A stretch of 64,000 nucleotides of DNA. It comes from Nonlabens sp. Hel1_33_55. Its GTDB lineage: Bacteria; Bacteroidota; Bacteroidia; Flavobacteriales; Flavobacteriaceae. The translations under genes were made by a program, and so were the position numbers. Shown here in pieces: positions 25,913 through 35,937 of this stretch. The DNA is taken from contig NZ_LT627735.1 in the NCBI RefSeq assembly GCF_900101765.1, positions 2,945,501 through 3,009,500 of the forward strand, in the 5' to 3' direction. The stretch's first letter is position 1. Each line of letters begins with the position of its first letter. The notes under the pieces are model-generated. The model did no database searches. It worked only from the letters and a program-made list of their open reading frames with translations, and was not told the origin of the DNA.

Positions 25913-25926
25913 TGTAATCGATTACA
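25913..25926. promoter_or_regulatory. LacI-type operator 1 (uxaCBA)
   Basis: TGTAATCGATTACA, a perfect 14-bp palindrome with the central CG typical of LacI-family sites. It covers the expected transcription start, so the regulator would block initiation. Copies lie before the three other pectin units. Confidence 0.8.
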
Positions 25927-26059
25927 ACAATTAATTACCTTATTAAGGTTAAGACCTAATTGTTGTAGAATTCTAATAGTTATATTGGATGAAATTATGA
26001 CGGTCGTATGGAGATGCAGCGCAGCATGAATCGCCAGCCCTTAATAAAGAACAAACCGA

Positions 26060-27466
26060 ATGAGTAAGAAATTTATCAACGACAACTTCCTGCTAGAAAA
26101 CTCTTTTTCTGAAGAGCTTTATCACACCTATGCAAAGGATCAACCCATCATAGATTATCACAATCATTTGTCACCTAAATTGATTGCAGAGGACCATGTT
26201 TTTGGCAATGTAACTAAAGTCTGGATCGATGGCGACCATTATAAATGGCGCGCAATGCGCACACTGGGAATCGACGAGAATTTCATTACCGGCGCTGCCA
26301 CTGATAAAGATAAGTTCATGAAGTGGGCAAAAACGGTCCCTTACACCTTGCGGAACCCTTTGTACCACTGGACGCACCTAGAGCTGGCTCGTTATTTTGA
26401 CACCTATGAACTGCTTAATGAAAACACAGCAGAAGCTATCTGGAACAATACTCAAGAAAAGTTAAGTTCCAAAGAGTACAGTTGTAGAAATCTATTGACC
26501 AAGGCAAATGCAAAGGTCGTTTGTACTACAGAGGATCCTATCGATAACCTTGAATATCACCAGCAATTAAGTAAAAGTAATTATCAGGTGACCGTCAGCA
26601 CAGCTTTTAGACCAGATAAGGCAATCATGATCGCAAATGATGGTTATAATGCCTATATCGATTCTCTAGCAGCCGCTGCAGATACTGAGATTTCAACTTA
26701 TGGTGACTTATGTGCAGCGCTTGAATCAAGAATAAAGTATTTTCACGAGAATGGATGCCGACTTTGTGATCATGGATTGAACCAAATTTCATCCGTATCA
26801 TTTTCAGAGGCTGAGGTGAAATCTATATTTGAAAAGAGACGTTCTGCTAAGGACGTGTCTAATGAAGAGCGACTCAAGTTTGAGAGCGCTTTGTTGATTT
26901 TCTTATGTGAGACCTATCACAGTTATGGCTGGGTACAGCAATTTCACTTAGGAGCACTGCGCAACAACAATAAGAGAATGCATGAATTGCTGGGTCCTGA
27001 TACAGGTTGGGACTCCATAGGCGATTACTCACAGGCTCAACAGCTGTCCTCACTTTTGAACAGACTGGACAGCGTCAATAAATTGACTAAAACAATTATT
27101 TACAACCTCAACCCAGCTGACAATGAGGTCATCGCGACTATGATTGGGAATTTCAATGATGGTAGTGTCAAGGGTAAGGTGCAATTCGGTTCTGGTTGGT
27201 GGTTCCTTGATCAAAAAGATGGAATGATCAAACAAATGAATGCGCTTTCCAATATGGGATTGATCAGTTGTTTCATAGGAATGCTAACAGATTCTAGAAG
27301 CTTTCTATCATTTCCAAGGCATGAATATTTTAGACGTGTACTTTGTAACCTGCTAGGTGAAGAGATGAAGCGAGGTGAATTGCCTCATGATATGGATCTT
27401 GTGGGTAAAATGGTGGCAGATATTTGTTACCACAATGCGAATGAATACTTTGATTTCAAGGGTTAG
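26060..27466 (+). CDS. uxaC: Glucuronate/galacturonate isomerase
   Basis: 468 residues, the length of E. coli UxaC (470). The first metal-binding motif is PIIDYHNHLSPKLIAED, followed by WKWRAMRTLGI-like DHYKWRAMRTLGIDE, TTEDPIDNLEYH and the C-terminal GMLTDSRSFLSFPRHEYFRR. It turns galacturonate into tagaturonate (and glucuronate into fructuronate), the first step of cytoplasmic uronate breakdown. It is the first gene of the uxaC-uxaB-uxaA operon behind a LacI-type operator, with a leader of about 140 bases. Confidence 0.97.
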   Translation: MSKKFINDNFLLENSFSEELYHTYAKDQPIIDYHNHLSPKLIAEDHVFGNVTKVWIDGDHYKWRAMRTLGIDENFITGAATDKDKFMKWAKTVPYTLRNPLYHWTHLELARYFDTYELLNENTAEAIWNNTQEKLSSKEYSCRNLLTKANAKVVCTTEDPIDNLEYHQQLSKSNYQVTVSTAFRPDKAIMIANDGYNAYIDSLAAAADTEISTYGDLCAALESRIKYFHENGCRLCDHGLNQISSVSFSEAEVKSIFEKRRSAKDVSNEERLKFESALLIFLCETYHSYGWVQQFHLGALRNNNKRMHELLGPDTGWDSIGDYSQAQQLSSLLNRLDSVNKLTKTIIYNLNPADNEVIATMIGNFNDGSVKGKVQFGSGWWFLDQKDGMIKQMNALSNMGLISCFIGMLTDSRSFLSFPRHEYFRRVLCNLLGEEMKRGELPHDMDLVGKMVADICYHNANEYFDFKG

Positions 27467-27558
27467 ACCTGTGAATGAATATAAATTTTGAATGAATTGT
27501 TGCATTTCCATGACGGCGGTTATTGCTATAAACAGTTCAACTATTAACTCTTCTTGTT

Positions 27559-29022
27559 ATGATTGAAACATTAAAAAAGAAAGAGCTCAACAGATCCAAT
27601 GTTGATGCGGGTAAAAAGTTGCCTATAAAGGTGGTTCAATTTGGTGAAGGGAATTTTTTAAGAGCCTTTATCGAATTTGCCTTTCAAAAATTAAACCAAG
27701 AGGCAGACTTTAATGCTGGCATTGCTGTGGTACAACCCATTGATAGAGGTATGGTTGACATGCTAAATGATCAAGATGGGCTTTACACTTTGTTCTTGAA
27801 AGGAGTCAAGAAAGGTGAAGAAATTCAGCATCAAGAATTGATCACTAATGTTGTAAAGGGCATTGATCCGTATAAAAATTTTAGTGACTATTTAAGCCTC
27901 GCTAAAGAGGAAGAACTTGAGTTTATTATATCCAACACCACAGAGGCTGGAATAGCTTATGTGGCAACAGATACGATGGAAATGCAACCGCCATCATCTT
28001 TCCCAGCAAAGTTGACAATGTTGTTATATAAAAGATTCCAGCACTTTAAAGGCAATCCAGAAAAAGGCTTGACGATTATTCCTTGTGAATTGATCAATCA
28101 TAACTCTGAAACCTTGAAAGAGATCATTCAAAAATATAGCGATGATTGGAGTTTAGGCGAACAGTTTAAAAATTGGCTGGAAGAAAGTTGCTCCTTTCAT
28201 AGTACGTTAGTAGATCGTATCGTTCCTGGTTATCCCAAGGATGAAATTGAAGATTATAATGCTCAGCTAGAATATAAGGATAACCTAATTGTGTCTGCTG
28301 AAGTGTTTTTGCTCTGGGTCATTGAAGGTGGCGAAAAGTTGAAAAAGAAATTGCCTTTCCATAAGACAGATCTTGACGTAAAAATTGTAGACGACATGCA
28401 ACCTTATAGAACACGTAAGGTGCGTATACTTAACGGCGCTCACACCGCAATGGTGCCGTTTTCACTTCTTTATGGTAACTCAACGGTAAAGGAAACCGTG
28501 GACAATACGTTTACTGGTTCGTTTGTAAACAAGGCTATTTTTGATGAGATCAATAACGTGCTGCCTATGGAAAAGGCAGAGTTGGATAGTTTTGCTGATG
28601 AGATATTGGATCGTTTTAGAAATCCATTTGTCAAACATCAATTGGCAGATATCGCGCTTAATTCAATTTCAAAGTTTAAAGTGCGTGTTTTACCAAGTTT
28701 GTTGGAATATGTCGAGAAATACGGTAAGCTACCTACGCATTTGACATTTGCATTTGCTTGTTTGATTAGATTCTATAAAGGAAACTGGAAAGGAGAAACT
28801 CTGCCTATTAAGGATAGTAATGAAGTCAAGGCATTTTTAAAAGACGCTTGGGCGAGCGATGATGTAGAAGAAGTGGTAAGGAAAACGCTTTCACATACTG
28901 AATATTGGGATCAAGATTTAAATAACGTCAGCGATCTGCCTCAAGCTCTCATCTATGCTTTGAATCAAATAGAAGAGCACGGTGTTGAAACTGGTTTTGA
29001 AAAATTTAGCAACAAGTATTAG
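27559..29022 (+). CDS. uxaB: Tagaturonate reductase (altronate oxidoreductase)
   Basis: 487 residues. The N-terminal Rossmann part has VVQFGEGNFLRAFIEFAFQK and ISNTTEAGI; the polyol-dehydrogenase C-terminal part has RTRKVRILNGAHTAMVPFS with the family lysine and asparagine/histidine. It reduces tagaturonate to altronate with NADH. It lies 92 bases after uxaC and 20 bases before uxaA, same operon. Confidence 0.95.
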   Translation: MIETLKKKELNRSNVDAGKKLPIKVVQFGEGNFLRAFIEFAFQKLNQEADFNAGIAVVQPIDRGMVDMLNDQDGLYTLFLKGVKKGEEIQHQELITNVVKGIDPYKNFSDYLSLAKEEELEFIISNTTEAGIAYVATDTMEMQPPSSFPAKLTMLLYKRFQHFKGNPEKGLTIIPCELINHNSETLKEIIQKYSDDWSLGEQFKNWLEESCSFHSTLVDRIVPGYPKDEIEDYNAQLEYKDNLIVSAEVFLLWVIEGGEKLKKKLPFHKTDLDVKIVDDMQPYRTRKVRILNGAHTAMVPFSLLYGNSTVKETVDNTFTGSFVNKAIFDEINNVLPMEKAELDSFADEILDRFRNPFVKHQLADIALNSISKFKVRVLPSLLEYVEKYGKLPTHLTFAFACLIRFYKGNWKGETLPIKDSNEVKAFLKDAWASDDVEEVVRKTLSHTEYWDQDLNNVSDLPQALIYALNQIEEHGVETGFEKFSNKY

Positions 29023-29042
29023 TCAATTATTCTATAGAGATT

Positions 29043-30656
29043 ATGCAAAAGAAACTAATTAAAGTTCATCCAGAGGATAATGTAGCGGTAGCATTAGTGG
29101 ACATTTCTGCTGGTGATGTTATTTCTTTTGAGGATCAAGCCATTGTTGCCGTTACCGATGTTAAGGCTAAACATAAAATTTCATTAGTAGACCTAGAAGA
29201 AGGTGACAAGATATTTATGTACGGAGTCTTGGTAGGGAAAGCTAGTTTGCCCGTTGCAAAAGGTGCGGTGTTGACTATTGATAATGTCAAACACCAAAGT
29301 GCCAAAGTAACCGAGAAAACAGATACTATAGGATGGAATCCGCCAAATGTCGACCGTTGGAAAGATCGAACGTTTATGGGCTACCATAGAGAAGACGGTC
29401 AAGTGGGTACAGCAAATGTTTGGTTATTTTTTCCATTGGTATTTTGTGAAAATAGAAATATCGAGACCTTAAAAGAGGTGTTTGAAAAAGAACTGCTCAC
29501 ACAGCCTAAGAATAATTATAGAAATCTATTACGATCCTTAGTTCAAAATGGTAGTGAAGCTGCTGTTGAGGATATCAATGAACCAGAAAGAGTTTTTGAG
29601 AATGTTGATGTTAAGTTTATCACGCATCCTGGTGGATGTGGTGGTATACGACAGGATTCAGAAAGTTTAGCTAGATTACTTGCTGGTTATGTACATAATC
29701 CCAATGTAGTAGGCGCAACCGTGCTAAGCTTAGGATGTCAGAATCTTCAAATTGAGGTGTTTCAAAATGCCTTAAGTGTCATAAGTCCTAATAATAAAAA
29801 GCCCATTTTGATGTATGAGCAACAGAAGATGGGAACGGTAGATGAAATGCTCAACAGTATTATTAAAAGTTCTTTTCAGGCCATCAAGGAAGCCAATGAA
29901 CTCAAGCGCGAACCAGCTCCTTTATCTAAGTTACGATTAGGCCTTGAATGCGGTGGTTCTGATGGATTTTCAGGAATCTCTGCTAATCCTACCTTAGGAT
30001 ACACATCGGACATGTTGGTAGCTTTAGGAGGTACGGCAATTCTTTCAGAATTTCCAGAATTGTGTGGAGTAGAGCAGGAGCTGGTTAATCGTTGCGAATC
30101 GCACGAATCTGCAGATCGATTTTTGGAACTTATGAAAGCTTTTGAAAAGTCAGTTGTAGATGCTGGATCTGGTTTCGATATGAATCCGTCGCCGGGTAAC
30201 ATTAAAGATGGATTGATTACAGATGCTATGAAATCTGCTGGCGCAGCAAAAAAAGGTGGCACTTCACCAGTAGTTGATGTACTGGATTATGGAGAATATG
30301 TTACGAAACGTGGATTGAATCTATTGTGTACTCCTGGAAATGATGTGGAAAGCACGACAGCCATGGTTGGATCAGGTGCAAATATTGTTTTATTTACAAC
30401 AGGTCTGGGAACTCCAACAGGAAATCCCATTGCACCAATCGTAAAAGTTTCATCAAATTCTGATCTAGCTCGTAGAATGAGTGATATCATAGACATTGAT
30501 ACTGGAGGTGTTATTACAGGAGAAAAAACCATTGAGGAAATGGCTGAGGAGACTCTTGAAATCATTATCCAAATTGCATCAGGTAATAAACCATCAAAGG
30601 CAAATCTTTTGAACCAAAATGATTTTATACCATGGAAGCGTGGTGTCTCCTTATAG
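29043..30656 (+). CDS. uxaA: Altronate dehydratase
   Basis: 537 residues. An N-terminal SAF domain (about 1-80) is followed by the linker GYHREDGQVGTANVWLFFP and the catalytic UxaA domain with HPGGCGGIRQDSESLARLL, LGLECGGSDGFSGISANP and PSPGNIKDGLITDAMKS. It dehydrates altronate to 2-keto-3-deoxygluconate in an iron-dependent reaction. The KDG kinase and KDPG aldolase that would finish the path are not in the window. It ends two bases before the converging regulator gene. Confidence 0.96.
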   Translation: MQKKLIKVHPEDNVAVALVDISAGDVISFEDQAIVAVTDVKAKHKISLVDLEEGDKIFMYGVLVGKASLPVAKGAVLTIDNVKHQSAKVTEKTDTIGWNPPNVDRWKDRTFMGYHREDGQVGTANVWLFFPLVFCENRNIETLKEVFEKELLTQPKNNYRNLLRSLVQNGSEAAVEDINEPERVFENVDVKFITHPGGCGGIRQDSESLARLLAGYVHNPNVVGATVLSLGCQNLQIEVFQNALSVISPNNKKPILMYEQQKMGTVDEMLNSIIKSSFQAIKEANELKREPAPLSKLRLGLECGGSDGFSGISANPTLGYTSDMLVALGGTAILSEFPELCGVEQELVNRCESHESADRFLELMKAFEKSVVDAGSGFDMNPSPGNIKDGLITDAMKSAGAAKKGGTSPVVDVLDYGEYVTKRGLNLLCTPGNDVESTTAMVGSGANIVLFTTGLGTPTGNPIAPIVKVSSNSDLARRMSDIIDIDTGGVITGEKTIEEMAEETLEIIIQIASGNKPSKANLLNQNDFIPWKRGVSL

Positions 30657-30658
30657 GA

Positions 30659-31675
30659 TTATCGAGATGAAGATTTTCTTATAATAAGCTCTGGCTCAAG
30701 AATAATAGTCTGCTGATTCTTAATCTTTTTCTTGCTTTTAACCTCTTCTAAAAAAGTTTTAGCTGTCAGTCGTCCCATTTCAATTGGTGATTGATCTATA
30801 GTTGATATAGAAAGATCCATAAAACGAGTAAATGGTTCATTACTAAATCCAACCACGCAAACGTCTTGTGGGATATTTAGACCATGAGCTTTGATTTCTT
30901 GAATAGCACCTAATGCGGTGAAGTCACTAGAAGAGAAAATAGCATCTGGTCGCTGATCCATTTCCAAAAATTGCTTGGTTATTCTTCTACCTTCCTCAAT
31001 CTTACTTGCACACTCAACAACTAGGTTCTCATCAAACTCAAATCCGTGATCTATTAAGGCTTGTTTGTAACCTCTATAACGATCTCTGAAAATCTCTAAT
31101 GTACGATCATTGGATAAGTGGGCTATTCGTTTACAACCTTGATCAATGAGATGTTTAACTGCAGAATATGCACCTTGATAATCATCAATAGTCACTGAGC
31201 TAATTCCTTCCATATCCCTTTTTCTGTCAAAAAATATCAATGGCACCTGTTTCTCTAATAAACTGTCAAAAACATTGGTGTTGTCGTTTGACTTACTGAT
31301 GGAAATTAGAATACCATCAACCTGCGCATTTAATAATGAATTGATGTTTCCTGTTTCTAGGTTTTCCTGATCGTGAGTTTGGCAAACAATAACATGGTAT
31401 CCCTTAGGGTAGAGTTCTTCCTCGATACCTCTAATTACAGATGCGAAAAAATTACTATCCATTCTAGGTACCACTACGCCAACGTTGAAGCTTTTACCAC
31501 TTTTAAGAGCGCGGGCAAGAGTGTTTTGCTCATAATTCATTTCAAGCGCTGTCTGTTTAACGAGCTTACGAGTATTCTTACTGATTTTCTCATTGTTATT
31601 TAGCGCTCGAGATACAGTAGCAGCGGTCAAATTTAGTTTAGCTGCAATATCGTAAATAGTCGTTTTTTTCTTCAT
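30659..31675 (-). CDS. LacI-family transcriptional regulator of pectin/uronate genes
   Basis: 338 residues. The HTH (TTIYDIAAKLNLTAATVSRALNN, broken here at the second helix) is at about 3-25 with the hinge helix KQTALEMNYEQNTLARAL behind it. The periplasmic-binding-like effector domain has VGVVVPRMDSNFFASVIRGI and IFFDRKRDMEGISSVTIDD. It probably binds the TGTAATCGATTACA sites at 25913, 31797, 46419 and 46643, and is released by a uronate intermediate; both are inference. It diverges from the PL9 gene, with an operator between them, so self-control is possible. Confidence 0.92.
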   Translation of the reverse strand: MKKKTTIYDIAAKLNLTAATVSRALNNNEKISKNTRKLVKQTALEMNYEQNTLARALKSGKSFNVGVVVPRMDSNFFASVIRGIEEELYPKGYHVIVCQTHDQENLETGNINSLLNAQVDGILISISKSNDNTNVFDSLLEKQVPLIFFDRKRDMEGISSVTIDDYQGAYSAVKHLIDQGCKRIAHLSNDRTLEIFRDRYRGYKQALIDHGFEFDENLVVECASKIEEGRRITKQFLEMDQRPDAIFSSSDFTALGAIQEIKAHGLNIPQDVCVVGFSNEPFTRFMDLSISTIDQSPIEMGRLTAKTFLEEVKSKKKIKNQQTIILEPELIIRKSSSR

Positions 31676-31796
31676 TTAACGGTTGAAAGTGGAAAGTAAA
31701 AATACAAAACAAAACGTTGAATTGAATTGTTTCCTATGGTCGCAAAAAATGTGTTCCTACTCTTTTAAAAGTTGATTTAAATATGGTTTATCTAAT

Positions 31797-31810
31797 TGTA
31801 ATCGATTACT
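31797..31810. promoter_or_regulatory. LacI-type operator 2 (PL9 gene and/or regulator gene)
   Basis: TGTAATCGATTACT, 13 of 14 bases of the palindrome. It lies 35 bases before the PL9 start codon and 122 bases before the divergent regulator gene. Confidence 0.75.
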
Positions 31811-31844
31811 TTACATCTTGTATTTGCCTTTAATCTTTAATTAC

Positions 31845-33341
31845 ATGAAAAGTTTAGAATTAGTTTTACTGCTAGTATTATTTGTTGGTAATGCTTTTAC
31901 AACCGTTCGATGTAGTAATACTGATGATATCGATGGGTTGATCTCTGAGGATAATATTATTGCTGAAACTATATTAATTTACGGTGATGATATTACAAAC
32001 GGAACCAATAATCAATTAGTAGTAGGTTTCGTGCCAAATAATACCACAAACCAAATGGTTTCTTGGAGTAGTTCAGACACCCAAGTAGCTACTATAACTG
32101 AGAATGGTGTACTTCAACCAGTTACCAATGGAACCGTAACGGTAACTGTAACGGCACAAGATGGATCTAATGTTTCTGGTAGTAAAACATTTTCAATTTC
32201 TGGAGTAACCCAAACGATTAACGGTACTGTAGTTTCCAATTCACAAGAGATTATTGATGCGATTGCAAATGCAACAGCAGGTGAAGAGATATTTGTTAGA
32301 GGTGGAACTTATGCTTTCGTTTCAACCTTAGAAATGAATGCTAGTGGAACAAGTGGTTCACTTATTAAATTTCAGGCATTTCCTGATGACACAGAGAGAC
32401 CTAGATTTGATTTTTCTGCAATGGGTGAGGATTCATCTAATAGAGGTATTGATTTGAATGGTGATTTCTGGCATATAAAAGGTATTGATGTCTTTGGAGC
32501 TGGGGACAACGGTATGCATATAGCTGGAAATAACAATACAGTAGAATTCTCTACTTTCAGTGAAAATGCAGATACTGGTTTGCAAATTGATAGTGGAGGC
32601 AGTAATAATTTTATTTTAAATTGTGACTCGTTCTTCAATGCAGATTCTACACTAGAAAACGCAGATGGATTTGCTTGTAAGCTAGATGCAGGATCTGGTA
32701 ATAGATTTAAAGGATGTAGAGCTTGGCAAAATCTTGATGATGGATGGGATGGTTATTTACGTAATACTACGAACATAACTACTACACATGAGGATTGTTG
32801 GGCTATAAGAAATGGAGTGTTGCGTGACGGTTCAGTTGGAGCTGGTGACGGTAATGGATTCAAAACTGGTGGTAGTGATAACAAGGACTTAATTCATAAT
32901 GCGATTTATAATAACTGTGTAGCCGTAGGAAATACTGAAGATGGTTTTGATCACAATAGTAATAGAGGTGATGTGGTAATCTACAATGGATCATCTTATG
33001 ATAATAAGAGAAACTACAGCTTCAGCAATACAAACCCAGCTGCATCCTTAATAGTAAAGAACTCGCTTTCATTTGACGGAAGCGAAAGCGATAGTTTTAA
33101 TGCTACTCAAACTGATATAACTAATAATGGTTTTCAAGATGGACGTGTTACAAATAGTTCTGACTTCAGAAGTCTGAATGTTAGCTTAATGCTATCTGCA
33201 AGACAAGCTAATGGCGATTTACCCGTCGTCGATTTCTTAAGACTTACTAGTTCTAGTGATTTGATAGATGCAGGAGTAGATGTAGGACTTCCGTTTAACG
33301 GAACTGCACCAGATATAGGAGCATTTGAGTTTGAACAGTAA
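31845..33341 (+). CDS. PL9 family pectate lyase with Ig-like (Big_2) domain
   Basis: 498 residues from ATG at 31845. A secretion signal ends near VRCSNTDD, with a cysteine that may be lipidated. Residues about 40-125 form a Big_2-type domain (MVSWSSSDTQVATITENGVLQP). The right-handed beta-helix follows with the PL9 block ENADGFACKLDAGSGNRF, then GCRAWQNLDDGWDGY. It cuts polygalacturonate by beta-elimination at the cell surface or outside. It is a single gene with its own operator. A CGCTTTC and GAAAGCG pair separated by 13 bases (33064-33090) may be a broken palindrome copy. Confidence 0.9.
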   Translation: MKSLELVLLLVLFVGNAFTTVRCSNTDDIDGLISEDNIIAETILIYGDDITNGTNNQLVVGFVPNNTTNQMVSWSSSDTQVATITENGVLQPVTNGTVTVTVTAQDGSNVSGSKTFSISGVTQTINGTVVSNSQEIIDAIANATAGEEIFVRGGTYAFVSTLEMNASGTSGSLIKFQAFPDDTERPRFDFSAMGEDSSNRGIDLNGDFWHIKGIDVFGAGDNGMHIAGNNNTVEFSTFSENADTGLQIDSGGSNNFILNCDSFFNADSTLENADGFACKLDAGSGNRFKGCRAWQNLDDGWDGYLRNTTNITTTHEDCWAIRNGVLRDGSVGAGDGNGFKTGGSDNKDLIHNAIYNNCVAVGNTEDGFDHNSNRGDVVIYNGSSYDNKRNYSFSNTNPAASLIVKNSLSFDGSESDSFNATQTDITNNGFQDGRVTNSSDFRSLNVSLMLSARQANGDLPVVDFLRLTSSSDLIDAGVDVGLPFNGTAPDIGAFEFEQ

Positions 33342-33348
33342 TTAGGAA

Positions 33349-34305
33349 TTAGTTTTTTTTATCAAACACCTCATTCAAAAAGGTTGTTGTATAGTTCAAG
33401 GTTGTTTCAAACCAAGGCTGTACCAACCAAAATGAATGAGGTGTTTCTGGTAAGGTATGTTGCTCGCTATAGATTTCATTGTTCTTATAAAAAAATATCA
33501 TATCATCTCTTCCAGCATGAAAGCGTGGTTGAGCGCTGTTAATGAATAGAATAGGAGGATCATCCTGTGAAAGGTGTTCTAAAGGAGATGCCTCTTTCCA
33601 GGCAGAATAGTTTTCTTCTTTAGAACCGTCGAGCCAGATGCTTGCCATTTTTCCTTCTGCGGAAGCTTCTGGATGGATGAAAGAGACAATTCCATCAATA
33701 TTTACAATCGCCTGAACCTGATCTGAGATAGAAGTGTCTGTAAGATAAAGTTCGGAATCAGGAGTCACGCCAACTAGCGTTGCTAATTGGGCACCAGCAG
33801 AAGCACCTAGAATAGCAATTTTATCAGGATCTACGCCGTATCGATTGGCGCGTTTTCTTGTCCATTTGACAGCATCTTTGATATCTAGTACAGCAGCAGG
33901 ATAAGGGGTCTCTAATCCTAGTCTATAGGATACAGTAATCGCCACAAATCCATTAGAGGCTAAATTTTTAGCCATTGCTCGCTGATTTTCCCTGCTTCCA
34001 ACCAACCAGCCACCACCGTGAATCAGCAAAACGGCTGGGCGTAAATCCTGATCGCGACTTTTAGGTAAGTAGATGTCCAACTCAAGTTTAGTACCATCTA
34101 CTTTCTTGTAGACTTTGCACTCCTTGCTTCTTATTAAAGAAGGGTCTACAGGATCAATTGGATTGATGAAAGGATAATCTTTGCTCAGCTTTTTTAATGT
34201 TGAAGCTGCGGTGTAAGGTTTGAATTCTGGTTCCTCTTCCTGAGCAGTAGAAATTAGAAATGATGATAGTACTATTGCGGTGATTATACTTTTTGAAAAT
34301 GTCAT
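33349..34305 (-). CDS. Secreted alpha/beta-hydrolase esterase of the pectin locus
   Basis: 318 residues. Signal peptide ends at FLISTAQ. The oxyanion motif is HGGGWLVGSREN, the nucleophile elbow GASAGAQLA, and the catalytic histidine is in PETPHSFW. It belongs to the hormone-sensitive-lipase/BD-FAE type of carbohydrate esterases and probably removes acetyl or methyl groups from pectin; the exact bond is unknown. It is the last gene of the minus-strand operon, overlapping the GH43 stop by ATGA. Confidence 0.85.
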   Translation of the reverse strand: MTFSKSIITAIVLSSFLISTAQEEEPEFKPYTAASTLKKLSKDYPFINPIDPVDPSLIRSKECKVYKKVDGTKLELDIYLPKSRDQDLRPAVLLIHGGGWLVGSRENQRAMAKNLASNGFVAITVSYRLGLETPYPAAVLDIKDAVKWTRKRANRYGVDPDKIAILGASAGAQLATLVGVTPDSELYLTDTSISDQVQAIVNIDGIVSFIHPEASAEGKMASIWLDGSKEENYSAWKEASPLEHLSQDDPPILFINSAQPRFHAGRDDMIFFYKNNEIYSEQHTLPETPHSFWLVQPWFETTLNYTTTFLNEVFDKKN

Positions 34306-35936
34306 TCGTCAATCTCAAAGTATTCAACATCTGCATAACCGCCTCTCGCAGCTTCTTCTGTACTAATGCTATAAAGCCCAACTTTAGCCCCAATCCATTT
34401 ACCTGGTTTTGCCTTAAAGGATTTACCTATTTCAATAAACGTTTTACCATCCTCAGAATATCTGAATTTACAAATAGCCTCTGGAGCAATAACATCGACT
34501 TGGAAATAAGCGGAGTTTGATTTCAAACGAACGGTTTCATTGATTTTCTCTGGTTTTTCTCCTATCGCATCAATCGTCTCTGATTGGGTTATGAAATATC
34601 CGTTTTGGTCATGGGATATGCCCAAGCTGGCATAGTCAGTTCCCATGATGATTACACCTGCTGATTTTCCCGAGCTTGCTTCTTCTGGGTGCAATGAAAT
34701 TTTTGTATTTACGGTAAAACTAGGTGCAGGAAATTTTTGCAGAAGTAAATTGGGAGTCATCCAAAGGTTTGCCGAAGATGTTGGCGGTTTTATGGAAAAC
34801 AACCTTAGATAATCATTGCTAGGTAGCTTTGCATGCCAGATTACTTCTGGATTAGCATTCCATTGCCATTGTTTTCCTATGTTGAATCTAGTGAAGAAAT
34901 CGCTTTCTACTGGAGTTGTTTTTACGGCATTGTTTTTAACTATAGGTTTTTTGTAGGTGAGTACAGGTTCTCCAATACCATTACCGTCTAAATCTTCTCC
35001 CATTACTGGCCAATCATTTTCCCATTTCATAGGTTGTAAATGAACTACACGACCATAGGCATCTTTATCTTGAAAATGATAAAACCAAGATGCACCATCC
35101 TCAGTTTCTATCCAGGCGCCCTGATGTGGACCATTGATATCAGTACTGCCTTGCTCCAGAACTATCTTTTCTTCATATGGACCATAAATGTTCTTTGATC
35201 GCAGTACGAGTTGCCAGCCATATTGCACACCACCTGCAGGAGCAAAAATGTAATAGTAGTCTCCTTTCTTATAGAACTTGGGACCTTCAATGGTACCTTG
35301 GTTCTCATGGCCATCAAAAACATGGACTCCTTCATCAATGACTTTTGTGCCACTGGCATTCATACGATTTACGGTCAACAGGCTTTTTACGCCTGCGCGA
35401 CTTCCTGCATATGCATGAACTAGATATGCGGTACCGTCGTCATCCCATAATGGTGATGGATCTATCAATCCTTTTCCAGGCATCACTAAGATAGGTTCGT
35501 CCCATTTTGAAAATGGATCCTTGGTTTTAACCATGTAAATACCAAAGTCTGGATCTCCCCAATAAATGTAGTATTCGTCTTCATGATATCTGATACTGGG
35601 CGCCCAGACACCATTACCATGTTGAGGTTTTTTGAAGTGTTCTTCTGGAACGATTTTAGGCAGAGCGTGATTGATCAGTTTCCAATTGACCATATCTTTT
35701 GAATGCAAAATGGGAAGACCTGGCGCGGTATTAAAACTAGACGAGGTCATGAAAAAATCATCACCTACTCTTATTACATCAGGATCAGAATAATCTGCGT
35801 GAATAATAGGGTTCTTGTAAAAGCCATTTCCTTGATCTGCCACCCAAACCTTGGAAACATAAGCGTCATTATTTTGAGCCACAACATTAGTTTGCAGGAG
35901 TAGGCCAATGAATACGGGAAATAGTCTCCTAATCAT
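34302..35936 (-). CDS. GH43 family glycoside hydrolase
   Basis: 544 residues, signal peptide to VVAQNND. The five-blade propeller has the base D51 (YSDPDVI), the pKa-tuning aspartate (GLIDPSPL) and the acid glutamate (GTIEGPKF). Residues about 340-540 form the C-terminal beta-sandwich of the xylosidase/arabinofuranosidase subgroups. In a pectin locus it most likely trims arabinose or xylose side chains. It sits one base after the GH105 gene and overlaps the esterase gene. Confidence 0.9.
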   Translation of the reverse strand: MIRRLFPVFIGLLLQTNVVAQNNDAYVSKVWVADQGNGFYKNPIIHADYSDPDVIRVGDDFFMTSSSFNTAPGLPILHSKDMVNWKLINHALPKIVPEEHFKKPQHGNGVWAPSIRYHEDEYYIYWGDPDFGIYMVKTKDPFSKWDEPILVMPGKGLIDPSPLWDDDGTAYLVHAYAGSRAGVKSLLTVNRMNASGTKVIDEGVHVFDGHENQGTIEGPKFYKKGDYYYIFAPAGGVQYGWQLVLRSKNIYGPYEEKIVLEQGSTDINGPHQGAWIETEDGASWFYHFQDKDAYGRVVHLQPMKWENDWPVMGEDLDGNGIGEPVLTYKKPIVKNNAVKTTPVESDFFTRFNIGKQWQWNANPEVIWHAKLPSNDYLRLFSIKPPTSSANLWMTPNLLLQKFPAPSFTVNTKISLHPEEASSGKSAGVIIMGTDYASLGISHDQNGYFITQSETIDAIGEKPEKINETVRLKSNSAYFQVDVIAPEAICKFRYSEDGKTFIEIGKSFKAKPGKWIGAKVGLYSISTEEAARGGYADVEYFEIDE

Positions 35937-35937
35937 A